DNA from: Aquimonas sp046318115 | GTDB lineage: Bacteria > Pseudomonadota > Gammaproteobacteria > Xanthomonadales > Xanthomonadaceae | Assembly: GCA_046318115.1 (NCBI GenBank) | Contig: JBKCVA010000153.1 | Span: 12,752-76,751, forward strand | Length of the DNA stretch: 64,000 nt | Direction: 5' to 3' | Shown here: positions 1 to 8,482 of the stretch, in pieces | Layout: every line of letters starts with the position of its first letter | How positions within the stretch are numbered: position 1 is the stretch's first letter | The notes under the pieces: model-generated | Database searches by the model: none | Told to the model about the DNA's origin: nothing | What the model saw: only the letters and a program-made list of their open reading frames with translations | Made by a program: the position numbers and the translations under genes

Positions 1-167
1 GTACGAGTCGCATGGGAGATCCGGAAGTGATGGAAAACCTGGGGCGCGGCGGTGGCGGGGCGGCTAGACTTGCGGGCCCTACAGGCCCCGGTTCGCGCGG
101 TCGCCGGCAACGTAACCGCTGCCCCGGGTAGAGTCAATTCAACACTTTGGTCGGAGCCCTCACCCGC

Positions 168-1430
168 ATGAGCCAGGGAAAACTGCTGTACGCACAGTCC
201 GGTGGCGTGACGTCAGTCATCAATGCCACCGCCGCTGCCGTGATCGAAACCGCGCGCAAGCACAAGGTCAAGGTGCTGGCTGCCAAGAACGGCATCATCG
301 GCGCGCTGCGCGAGGATCTGATCGACACCAGCAAGGAATCCGCAGCCGCCCTGCGCGACCTCGCCCACACCCCCGGCGGCGCCTTTGGCAGCTGCCGCTT
401 CAAGCTCAAGGGGCTGGAGGAAAACCGCGCGCAGTACGAGCGCCTGATCGACGTGTTCCGCGCGCACGACATCCGCTATTTCCTCTACAACGGCGGCAAT
501 GACAGCGCCGACACCGCGCACAAGCTGTCGCAGATCGCCAAGACCTTCGACTACCCGATGACCTGCATCGGCGTGCCCAAGACCGTCGACAACGACCTCG
601 CGGTCACCGACTGCTGCCCGGGCTTCGGCTCGGTGGCCAAGTACACGGCGGTGTCGGTGATGGAAGCCAGCCTCGACGTGATCTCGATGGCCGAAAGCTC
701 GACCAAAGTCTTCGTGATGGAGGTGATGGGCCGCCACGCCGGCTGGATTGCCGCCGCCGCGGGTCTGGCGCAGCGCGAGGAGAACGACCCGCCGCAGATC
801 ATCCTGTTCCCGGAAATCGCGTTCGACGAAGCGAAGTTCCTGGCCAAGGTGAAGGCAACAGTCGAGAAGATCGGCTACTGCACGGTGGTGGTCAGCGAGG
901 GGCTCAGCCATCCGGACGGCCGCTTCGTCGCCGAGGCCGGCGGCAAGGACGCCTTCGGCCACAGCCAGCTCGGCGGCGTCGGCCCCACCATCGCCGCGCT
1001 GGTCAAGGACAAGCTCGGCTACAAGTACCACTGGGCGGTGCCCGACTACCTGCAGCGCTCCGCGCGGCATCTGGCATCCAAGACCGACTGGGAACAGGCC
1101 CAGGCCGTGGGCCGCGCCGCGGTCGAGTACGCGCTGGCCGGCAAGAACGCGGTGATGCCAGTGATCAAGCGTCTCAGCGATGCGCCCTACCGCTGGAAGA
1201 TCGAGCCGGCGCCGCTGGCCAAGGTCGCCAACCACGAAAAGAAAATGCCGAAGAACTTCATCCGCCGCGACGGTTACGGCATCACCGAGGCCTGCCGCAA
1301 GTACCTGGCCCCGCTGATCCAGGGCGAGGCCTTCCCGCCCTTCGGCAAGGACGGCCTGCCCCGCTATGTCACCCTGAAGAACGTGCGGGTGCCGAAGAAG
1401 CTGCCGGCGTATTCGATTGCTGACAAGTAG
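168..1430 (+). CDS. pfp: 6-phosphofructokinase, probably pyrophosphate-dependent
   Basis: A 420-residue PfkA-superfamily enzyme that phosphorylates fructose 6-phosphate at C1 in the cytoplasm. The phosphoryl-donor region reads GGND near residue 109 and PKTVDND near residue 137. ATP-dependent enzymes usually have Gly at the position of Asp112 (GGDGS) and PGTIDND. An acidic residue there together with Lys in PKT is the signature of PPi-dependent enzymes, and Xanthomonas campestris is known to use a PPi-PFK, so a reversible PPi reaction serving glycolysis and gluconeogenesis is likely. I chose ATG 168, which opens MSQGKLLYAQSGG; an upstream in-frame TTG at 147 would add seven residues without a better ribosome site. 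It is transcribed alone and followed by a hairpin at 1514-1540. The enzyme class is secure; donor specificity rests on motifs. Confidence 0.93.
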   Translation: MSQGKLLYAQSGGVTSVINATAAAVIETARKHKVKVLAAKNGIIGALREDLIDTSKESAAALRDLAHTPGGAFGSCRFKLKGLEENRAQYERLIDVFRAHDIRYFLYNGGNDSADTAHKLSQIAKTFDYPMTCIGVPKTVDNDLAVTDCCPGFGSVAKYTAVSVMEASLDVISMAESSTKVFVMEVMGRHAGWIAAAAGLAQREENDPPQIILFPEIAFDEAKFLAKVKATVEKIGYCTVVVSEGLSHPDGRFVAEAGGKDAFGHSQLGGVGPTIAALVKDKLGYKYHWAVPDYLQRSARHLASKTDWEQAQAVGRAAVEYALAGKNAVMPVIKRLSDAPYRWKIEPAPLAKVANHEKKMPKNFIRRDGYGITEACRKYLAPLIQGEAFPPFGKDGLPRYVTLKNVRVPKKLPAYSIADK

Positions 1431-1432
1431 CT

Positions 1433-1454
1433 GGGATTCGGGATTCGGGATTCG
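1433..1454 (+). repeat. GGGATTC heptad block, left copy downstream of the PFK gene
   Basis: Three perfect head-to-tail GGGATTC units begin three bases after the phosphofructokinase stop codon. An opposite-orientation block (CCCGAATCCCG) lies at 1627-1647, so the intergenic region is bracketed by inverted heptads. The same motif recurs near 5000, 8230, 29250 and 52620-52767. Confidence 0.85.
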
Positions 1455-1513
1455 CAAGAGCGTCGCTGGATTCGAAGGCGCGCTCTGCCCTGACCAGGTC
1501 ACCGGGTTTTGCT

Positions 1514-1540
1514 CGACGGGCTGCCTTGCGCAGCCCGTCG
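1514..1540 (+). terminator. Hairpin downstream of the phosphofructokinase gene
   Basis: Perfect 10-bp stem CGACGGGCTG / CAGCCCGTCG with a 7-base loop, about 85 bases after the PFK stop. Only a weak T-containing tail (TCGTT) follows, so intrinsic termination is plausible but not certain. Confidence 0.5.
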
Positions 1541-1626
1541 TCGTTAAGGACCCTTGGAATCCAGATCCGAATCCTGCCATGACGGACGGCGGCGGCGCAG
1601 GGCGCGGCTTCGGCCTTTGCCCTTTC

Positions 1627-1730
1627 AAGTCCCGAATCCCGTCCCGGCCCTCGCGGTGGGCGCTCGAGCGTTCGGCCACGCGCGCGGCATGCCGCGCAAA
1701 CGCGTCGCCTTACCCCCAATCCCGGCTCTC
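1627..1730. repeat. Dispersed intergenic repeat, copy A
   Basis: About 104 bases closely resembling 5001-5113: a CCCGAATCCCG entry, then CCCGGCCCTCGCG, a GCGTTCG block, a short palindromic core (GCGCGGCATGCCGCGC), and an AATCCCGGCT exit. Copy B has the same block order with scattered substitutions. This looks like a palindromic REP-type intergenic element with heptad ends. No transposase is nearby. Confidence 0.6.
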
Positions 1731-1788
1731 TTGAGTCCCCCCGCGTTTTCATGGAGTCTTGGCGGCCTCGTAACGCGTTCTTCACTGC

Positions 1789-3153
1789 ATGTCGGCCGTT
1801 CCCAGCGATCCCAGCCTCGCCACCGCCCTGATTCCGCTTGCCTGCGGGCCCCTCCAGCGGCGCTTCGCCGTGGGTGGCGCGGGTCCTGTGTCGCTGGAGC
1901 GTTTCCTGCGCCAAGCGCACACGCTGGCGGAGACGCTGCCGTCGGGCAGCCATTGCCTCAACCTGTGTGAAGACCGCTACCGCTTCATCCTGACCCTGAC
2001 CGCCGCCCTGCTGCGCGGCCAGCCGACCCTGCTGCCGCCCTCGCGCGCACCCAGCGTGATCCTGGAGATGCTCGAGCGTTATCCCGAGGCGCACTGCGTC
2101 GGCGATGACGGCTTGAACGGCTGTCCGCTGGAGCGCCTGCCGCCGCGCTACACCGCGCTGCCGGCGGTGCTGGCCGAATGCCAAGGGCCGATAGAGCTGC
2201 CGCAGCTGCCTGCGGAAAGCCTCGCCGTGATCGGCTTCACCTCGGGCAGCTCGGGCCCGCCCAAGGCCCAGCCCAAGAGCTGGGGCAGCTTCAGCCGGAG
2301 CACCGCACTCAATGCGGCGCTGCTTAGCGAAGTCGCAGGCGCGGACGCAGAGATCCTTGCCACCGTGCCAGCCCAGCACATGTACGGCATGGAGACCTCC
2401 GTGCTGCTGCCGCTGCTGGGCGGCTTTCCGATCCATCCAGCGCGGCCGTTCTTCCCGGCTGACATCGTGCGCGCCTTGAACGAACTCGAAGCACCGCGCG
2501 TGCTCGTCACGACGCCGGTGCACCTGCGCGCGCTGATCAAATCCGGGCTGTCGCTGCCGCCGATCGCAGCGATCGTCAGCGCCACCGCGCCGCTGGCGGT
2601 CGAGCTGGCGCGGGCGGCCGAAGCGGCCAGCGGCGGCCGCGTGCTGGAGCTCTACGGCAGCACCGAGACCTGCGTGTTCGCGAATCGCCAGACTGCCTGC
2701 GACGATGCCTGGACCGCCTACGAAGGCGTGGAGATCCAGCCGCGCCCCGACGGCGCGCAGATCGACGCCGCCTGGCTGGCGGCACCGGTGCTGCTGCAGG
2801 ATCTGATCGAGCTGCTGCCGCAGGGTCGCTTCCGTCTGGCCGGTCGCGCGGCGGATCTGCTGGAGATCGCCGGCAAGCGCGCCTCACTGGGCGAGCTCAC
2901 CCGTCGGCTGCTGGCCATTCGCGGCGTGCAGGACGGGGTGGTCTTTCTGCCCGACACTGCCGGGCCAGTGCAGCGCGTGGCCGCGCTGGTGGTGGCGCCG
3001 GAACTGGAGGAGGCCGCCGTACTCGCCGCCCTGCGCGAAGTGGTCGACCCGGTCTACCTGCCGCGGCCCTTGAAGCGCGTCGCCGCCCTGCCCCGCAATG
3101 CAACCGGCAAGCTGCCGCGTGCTGCGCTGCTTGAAGCGCTACGCGGGGACTGA
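1789..3153 (+). CDS. AMP-binding enzyme, acyl- or aryl-AMP ligase-like
   Basis: A 454-residue member of the ANL (acyl/aryl-CoA synthetase, AMP-forming) superfamily. The phosphate-binding loop is seen as FTSGSSGPPKAQPK around residues 148-161. The adenine-site motif is ELYGSTET, and the hinge region is GRAADLLEIAGKR. A C-terminal lysine motif is visible in RNATGKLPR. The protein is shorter than typical long-chain acyl-CoA synthetases (about 550 residues). Size and divergence recall the aromatic-acid AMP ligases of aryl-polyene (xanthomonadin-type) pathways, but no aryl-polyene synthase or carrier protein lies beside it, so the substrate is unknown. The gene stands alone between repeat-rich intergenic DNA and a shared hairpin at 3183-3206. 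Confidence 0.8.
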   Translation: MSAVPSDPSLATALIPLACGPLQRRFAVGGAGPVSLERFLRQAHTLAETLPSGSHCLNLCEDRYRFILTLTAALLRGQPTLLPPSRAPSVILEMLERYPEAHCVGDDGLNGCPLERLPPRYTALPAVLAECQGPIELPQLPAESLAVIGFTSGSSGPPKAQPKSWGSFSRSTALNAALLSEVAGADAEILATVPAQHMYGMETSVLLPLLGGFPIHPARPFFPADIVRALNELEAPRVLVTTPVHLRALIKSGLSLPPIAAIVSATAPLAVELARAAEAASGGRVLELYGSTETCVFANRQTACDDAWTAYEGVEIQPRPDGAQIDAAWLAAPVLLQDLIELLPQGRFRLAGRAADLLEIAGKRASLGELTRRLLAIRGVQDGVVFLPDTAGPVQRVAALVVAPELEEAAVLAALREVVDPVYLPRPLKRVAALPRNATGKLPRAALLEALRGD

Positions 3154-3182
3154 ACCCCTCTCTTGGGCCCAACACGGCGGCA

Positions 3183-3206
3183 AGCCCGACCGTCACCGGC
3201 CGGGCT
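3183..3206. terminator. Hairpin between two convergent genes
   Basis: Stem AGCCCGACCG / CGGCCGGGCT (one mismatch) with loop TCAC, midway between the stop of the plus-strand ligase gene and the stop of the minus-strand gene at 3236. It could act as a bidirectional terminator; there is no long T run on either side. Confidence 0.45.
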
Positions 3207-3235
3207 CGCCTTCAAGGCCTCGCTCGCGGCGTCGT

Positions 3236-3640
3236 TTACTCGATCGCCGCCATCTGCAGCCCGCGTGAGAGATCGGTCAGCACGTTGTTGACCCAGCTCG
3301 CGTAGTTCTTGTGGATGTAGCGCTCGCCGCGCTTCTCCTCGTAGGCGAGGTTCTCGCTCGACACATAGGCCAGCGACACGCGTTGACCGTCGTAGCTGAT
3401 GCGCACGCGCGCGGTGTGGGCGCGGATGTTGAGCGTCGAATCGATCTGGCCTTCGGTCTCGGCGGTGATGGTCCAGCCGCGGCCGATCAACGCGCGCTTG
3501 ATCTCGCGCTCGACCGTCTTGAGCTCCAGCCCGGCCGGTACCGCGATCGGATCGGGATCGGTCAGCGGCGCCTGGCGGGCGCCCATCAGCAGCAGGAAGA
3601 ACGGCAGCAGGATCAGCAGGTAGCGGCGCGACAGGCGCAT
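3236..3640 (-). CDS. Small exported or membrane-anchored protein of unknown function
   Basis: 134 residues. An N-terminal hydrophobic segment (residues 6-20, LLILLPFFLLLMGA) follows two arginines and acts as a signal peptide or membrane anchor; no lipobox cysteine follows. The rest is a soluble alpha/beta domain of about 110 residues with a repeated TVEREIKRALIGRGW...NIRAHTARVRISYDG pattern, suggesting a small periplasmic fold. Start ATG 3640 is supported by a GGAG eight bases upstream; longer in-frame extensions lack a hydrophobic N terminus. I do not recognise the family. It is transcribed toward the ligase gene. Confidence 0.75.
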   Translation of the reverse strand: MRLSRRYLLILLPFFLLLMGARQAPLTDPDPIAVPAGLELKTVEREIKRALIGRGWTITAETEGQIDSTLNIRAHTARVRISYDGQRVSLAYVSSENLAYEEKRGERYIHKNYASWVNNVLTDLSRGLQMAAIE

Positions 3641-3826
3641 GGGGCGAACTCCGTGGTCATGGGACGAGCCGCCGCAGCGGCCTTCGCAAGTGTGGCGAAG
3701 CGGTGAAGGAGCGACAAGGCAGAGTGCCGACGACCGTGACATGCCGTCGCATCCGGGGAAAGGTGCGGGCGCCGCATCCACCCGCCTTTCGCGGCGGGCA
3801 CCCCTCAGAGCGTGTGAAAGAACCCA

Positions 3827-3861
3827 GCCGCAGCAGGCGGAGGGTTCTCTCATGCACTCAG
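3827..3861 (-). repeat. 35-nt repeat at the 3' end of a gene, copy 1
   Basis: Matches 10551-10585 at 32 of 35 positions. In both places the minus-strand stop codon of the preceding gene lies in the same place inside the repeat, so the element forms the end of the coding sequence and the start of the 3' untranslated region. Read on the minus strand it contains CCGCCTGCTGCGG, a small stem. Confidence 0.7.
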
Positions 3862-4466
3862 GGCGCTGTTCCGTCGGCAGGTCGCGCAGGTACAGGAGCC
3901 GACGCTTTCGGCACCCGCCAGCCGTGCAGCCAGAGCCACAGCAGGTACAGCGCAATCGTCAGCTTCTGGCTGGCTCCGCGCGGAAGTTCACGCACGAACA
4001 CGTGCAGCAGCAGGCAGCCGACGGCCAGCAACGCCAGCGGCAGGAACATGCGCTCGCCGCGCGTCCAGTCGAGCGCGCCGCGCAGCAACAGGCCAAGACC
4101 GGTGAGCCAGAAGGCCAGCAGTGCGCTCAGCGCATGTAGCCGATGCTCGAAGGGCGGCACCGCGCCGGCCGGCGAGCCGCCGGGAAAGATGGCGGTGACC
4201 ACCAGGGCGATCGCACCACCAAGGAACAGCAGCAGGGCTGTGGTGTTCAGCACGCCCGTGCGTTCCCCGCGCCAGCTCTGCCAGGCCTGCGCCGAGATCG
4301 CGGCAGCGAGGAAGGCATAGGCCGCCTGCAGCCAGAGGCCGTGCGGCCCGGACAGATAGAAGGACAGCGGCGCCCGCACCCAGTCGTAACCGGGATGCAG
4401 GGCTTGCACGGTGATGGCGGTGCACAGGAAGACGAGGGGGCCCAGCAGGGCGAGGCTTCGGATCAT
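3858..4466 (-). CDS. DUF998-type integral membrane protein
   Basis: About 202 residues with six hydrophobic helices spread along the protein, ending in a soluble Ala/Pro-rich tail. The pattern (first helix LALLGPLVFL, a short loop with HPGYDW...PLSFYLSGPHG, then GVLNTTALLLFLGGAIALVVTAIFP) matches the DUF998 family, whose function is not established. I chose ATG 4466 because it places the first helix at the N terminus; a GTG at 4499 would add eleven residues. The neighbours give no functional hint. Confidence 0.75.
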   Translation of the reverse strand: MIRSLALLGPLVFLCTAITVQALHPGYDWVRAPLSFYLSGPHGLWLQAAYAFLAAAISAQAWQSWRGERTGVLNTTALLLFLGGAIALVVTAIFPGGSPAGAVPPFEHRLHALSALLAFWLTGLGLLLRGALDWTRGERMFLPLALLAVGCLLLHVFVRELPRGASQKLTIALYLLWLWLHGWRVPKASAPVPARPADGTAP

Positions 4467-4499
4467 GAGTCGCGCAAGGTAGACGGGGAAAGGTCGCAC

Positions 4500-5000
4500 G
4501 TGGCGGGACCACGCGCCCGCTGACCCCGCGGATGGCGTGCCGTGACCGCGGCGGGCCTATGCGATGTCCGGTCCCGAGCACGCGCTACGGCAGCGTCGTG
4601 GCAGTTCGTCCGCAGGCGTCAAGCTTACGCTGCGCACAGCCCCTCCTCCGTCGCTTCGCGCCCCCTTCTCCCCTGGGGAAAAGGGATGCGGAGCGCGTGC
4701 AAGTATCCATCGGAGCGGTGCAGTGCAGCCCAAGCGGCGCGCTGCGCTGCACGCGTCGCGTAGGTTGGCGCCTGGTGCAGCGCGGCCCAACTTCGCCACT
4801 TCAACGCTCGCCGCAAGATCCGCATCCACTGCCTTGGGCCGCGCTGCGCTTGACCCGACCTGCATCGCCACATCGCATCATGGGGGCCATGCGACCGAGC
4901 TATCGCGAGCGCAGCGCTCCGCAAGCTTTCGGCTCACTGGCGTACGACAGCCGCAAGCGAAGCTTCAAGGCTGGCCGCGCGACAGACGCTGAGCTTCGGT
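4500..5000. other. Intergenic region, about 500 bases without a convincing gene
   Basis: Open frames cross this stretch on both strands but none has a credible start, ribosome site or recognisable protein. It holds a C-rich/G-rich palindromic patch at about 4668-4691 (TTCTCCCC TGGGGAAAAGG) resembling patches at 8290-8470, and GC-rich low-complexity DNA. I see no RNA gene in it. Confidence 0.6.
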
Positions 5001-5113
5001 CGAATCCCGAATCCCGAATCCCGGACCCGGCCCTCGCGCGCAGCGCTCGGGCGTTCGCCGGCGCGCGCGGCAGTGCCGCGCGAACGCGCCGCCTCACCCC
5101 GAATCCCGGCTTT
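5001..5113. repeat. Dispersed intergenic repeat, copy B, with heptad entry
   Basis: Three AATCCCG heptads, then CCCGGCCCTCGCG, a GCGTTCG block, a palindromic core GCGCGCGGCAGTGCCGCGCG, and a second AATCCCGGCT exit. It matches copy A at 1627-1730 block for block. It ends three bases beyond the leuB stop codon, so it forms the 3' end of the leu transcript and could act as an mRNA-stabilising or terminating structure. Confidence 0.6.
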
Positions 5114-5116
5114 GGA

Positions 5117-6194
<1,078 letters not shown>

Positions 6195-6205
<11 letters not shown>

Positions 6206-6803
6206 GGGCAGGTTCCTCGATGGCAGGCGTGGGCAGGGAGAAGTCGCGAGTGCGGGTGGACTCGAAGGCGCTGATCGCCGCCTCGCGCGCGAGCAGGTAG
6301 CCGAGTTCGTCCACGCCCTCCAGCAGACAGGTGCGCGCGAAGGCATCGAGCGGGAAACGGTGGACCTGCCCCTGCGGGCTGGTCAGCGAGCAGGCCGCGA
6401 TGTCGATGGCGAACTCGCCGTCGGCCTGCTGCATCAGGTGCTGCACGATCGCCTCCTCCAGCACGATCGGCACCAGCCCGTTCTTCAGCGCGTTGTTGCG
6501 GAAGATGTCGGCGATCTGGCTGCTGACCACGGCCTGCAGGCCCAGGTCGGTCAGCGCCCAGGGCGCATGCTCGCGCGAGCTGCCGCAGCCGAAGTTGCGG
6601 CCTGCGATCAGGATCTGCCGCCCGGCGTTCGCCGGCTGGTTGAAAGCGAAGTCCGGATCTTTGCGCCAGTCGCTGAAAGCGTGCTGACCGAGGCCTGCGC
6701 GGGTGGTGGTGGAAAGAAACCGCGCCGGAATGATCTGGTCGGTATCGATGTTCTCGCCGCGCAGCACCACGGCGCGGCTGCGGATGTGGGTGATGGCGCT
6801 CAT
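6195..6803 (-). CDS. leuD: 3-isopropylmalate dehydratase small subunit
   Basis: 202 residues. With LeuC it forms the Fe-S isomerase that converts 2-isopropylmalate to 3-isopropylmalate. Landmarks are the N-terminal GENIDTDQIIPARFL, the FGCGSSREHAPWAL swivel-domain motif near residue 68, and the EEAIVQHLM region. The ATG overlaps the last base of the leuC stop codon (TGATG), which implies translational coupling, and the 3' end overlaps leuB. Confidence 0.97.
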
Positions 6804-8218
6804 CAGGCGACCTCGGCGGTGGCGGTGAGAAACTCGCGCGGATCGGCAATGCGCCCGGCGACAGCCGCGGCGGCCGCGGACAGCGGCGAGGCCAGCACGG
6901 TGCGCGCGCCCTGCCCTTGCCGGCCCTCGAAATTGCGGTTGCTGGTGCTGACCGCGAGCTGGCCGGGCGCGACGATGTCGCCGTTCATGGCGATGCACAT
7001 CGAGCAGCCGGGCTCGCGCCATTCGGCGCCGGCGGCACGCACGATTGCATCAATACCTTCGGCCTCGGCCTCGCGCTTGACCTTCTCCGAGCCCGCCACC
7101 ACCAGCATGCGCACGCGCGGATGCACGCGGCGGCCGCTCAGGATTTTCGCCACATCGCGCAGATCGGCGAGGCGGCCGTTGGTACAGCTGCCGACGAAGA
7201 CCACATCGACCGGCTGGCCGACCAGACCGAAGCCCGCTTCGAAGCCCATGTAGTCCAGCCCCTTGCGGGCGCTGGCATCGGCCGGCTCCGGCACTACGGC
7301 ATCGACTGCGATCGCGGTACCCGGATGCGTGCCCCAAGTGAGGGTCGGGCGGATGTCCGCCGCATCGATGCGGACCACGCGGTCGAACTGCGCATCGGCA
7401 TCGCTGGTGAACTTCGACCACTCGATCACCGCCGCCTCGAAGGCCGCGCCCTTGGGCGCGCGCGGCGCGCGGCGCAGCCATTCGAAGGTGGTGGCATCGG
7501 GCGCGACCATGCCGCAGCGCGCGCCGGCCTCGATCGACATGTTGCACAGGGTCATGCGCGCTTCCATGTCCATCGCGCGGATCGCCGAGCCGCGGTACTC
7601 CAGCGCGTAGCCGGTGCCGCCATTGACCCCGATCACCCCAATCACGTGCAGGATCACGTCCTTGGCAGAGACGCCCGGCGCCAGTTCGCCCTCGACCTCG
7701 ATCGCCATGGTCTTGGGCTTGCGCTGCAGCAGGCACTGCGTGGCCAGCACATGGCCGACCTCGCTGGTGCCGATGCCAAACGCCATCGCGCCGAAGGCCC
7801 CATGCGTGCTCGTGTGGCTGTCGCCGCAGACGATGGTCATGCCCGGCCGAGTCAGGCCCAGCTCGGGCGCGACCACATGCACGATGCCGCGTCGCGCATC
7901 GCCCATGTCGAACAGCTCGATGCCGTGGCGCGCGCAGTTGGCGCGCAGCTGGTCGACCTGCTTTTCGGAGGCGGCCGTCGCATAGGGCAATCGACCGTTC
8001 GCATCGGCCGGCAGGGTCGGCGTGCTGTGGTCCATGGTCGCCATGCAGCGTTCGGGGCAGCGCGGCGACAACCCGCGCGCTTCCAGCTCGGAGAAGGCCT
8101 GCGGCGTGGTGACCTCATGCAGCAGGTGCAGATCGATGTAGAGCACCGCGGGCGCGGACTCGGTTTCAGGAACGACGACGTGGGCGTCCCAGAGTTTGTC
8201 GAAGAGGGTACGGGGCAT
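6803..8218 (-). CDS. leuC: 3-isopropylmalate dehydratase large subunit
   Basis: 471 residues, normal for the family. It carries the [4Fe-4S] cluster of the isopropylmalate isomerase. Cluster cysteines are visible in FVGSCTNGRLADL and EPGCSMCIAMNGD, and HDGRR-region homology is seen as GDSHTSTHGAFGAMAFGIGTSE. Start ATG 8218 gives the conserved MPRTLFDKLWDAHVV; a longer reading would run into the heptad repeat upstream. It lies 264 bases downstream of leuA, separated by repeat DNA, so it may have partly separate expression. Confidence 0.97.
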   Translation of the reverse strand: MPRTLFDKLWDAHVVVPETESAPAVLYIDLHLLHEVTTPQAFSELEARGLSPRCPERCMATMDHSTPTLPADANGRLPYATAASEKQVDQLRANCARHGIELFDMGDARRGIVHVVAPELGLTRPGMTIVCGDSHTSTHGAFGAMAFGIGTSEVGHVLATQCLLQRKPKTMAIEVEGELAPGVSAKDVILHVIGVIGVNGGTGYALEYRGSAIRAMDMEARMTLCNMSIEAGARCGMVAPDATTFEWLRRAPRAPKGAAFEAAVIEWSKFTSDADAQFDRVVRIDAADIRPTLTWGTHPGTAIAVDAVVPEPADASARKGLDYMGFEAGFGLVGQPVDVVFVGSCTNGRLADLRDVAKILSGRRVHPRVRMLVVAGSEKVKREAEAEGIDAIVRAAGAEWREPGCSMCIAMNGDIVAPGQLAVSTSNRNFEGRQGQGARTVLASPLSAAAAAVAGRIADPREFLTATAEVA

Positions 8219-8228
8219 GTTGAGAGCC

Positions 8229-8258
8229 GGGATTGGGGATTGGGGATTCGGGATTCGG
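8229..8258 (+). repeat. GGGATTS heptad block between leuA and leuC
   Basis: Four GGGATT units with G or C spacers (GGGATTGGGGATTGGGGATTC...), giving at least four G tracts of three or more on the plus strand, enough for an intramolecular G-quadruplex. It starts 10 bases upstream of the leuC start codon, so the C-rich complement is in the leu mRNA leader of leuC. Confidence 0.85.
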
Positions 8259-8283
8259 AAGAGCGGACTTCGGTCGTTCAATC

Positions 8284-8470
8284 GGAGCCGCTTTGCTCCC
8301 CTCTCCCCCTGTGGGAAGCGGAGGAGAGCGCTTGTCGGCTGCCGGTCGCAGCCGACGCTGTCTGGTGCCGGAGCGAAGCGAAGGTGGGCTGGGGGATAGG
8401 GGTAGAAAGCTTGCGGCGAGCATTGCCCCCTCTCCCCAACCCCTCTCCCACCAGGGGAGAGGGGCGCAAA
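8284..8470. repeat. C-rich/G-rich palindromic intergenic patch between leuA and leuC
   Basis: Contains TCCCCTCTCCCC at about 8293 and a strong inverted pair CCCCTCTCCC / GGGAGAGGGG at about 8440-8464, with GGAGCGAAGCGAAGG between. Similar patches occur at about 4640-4691. It looks like a dispersed non-coding repeat that could fold in the leuA-leuC intercistronic mRNA. No gene is seen. Confidence 0.55.
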
Positions 8471-8482
8471 GCTGAGCCTCGA

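Noticed and set aside
213..1679. Long open frame antisense to the phosphofructokinase gene
   Set aside because: A shadow of GC-rich codon use. The composition is His/Arg/Ala/Asp-rich with no domain, and the opposite strand carries a perfect PFK.
1411..1760. Small gene between the phosphofructokinase and AMP-ligase genes
   Set aside because: Open frames here consist of translated repeat and heptad DNA (runs such as GFGIRKS); no ribosome site or domain.
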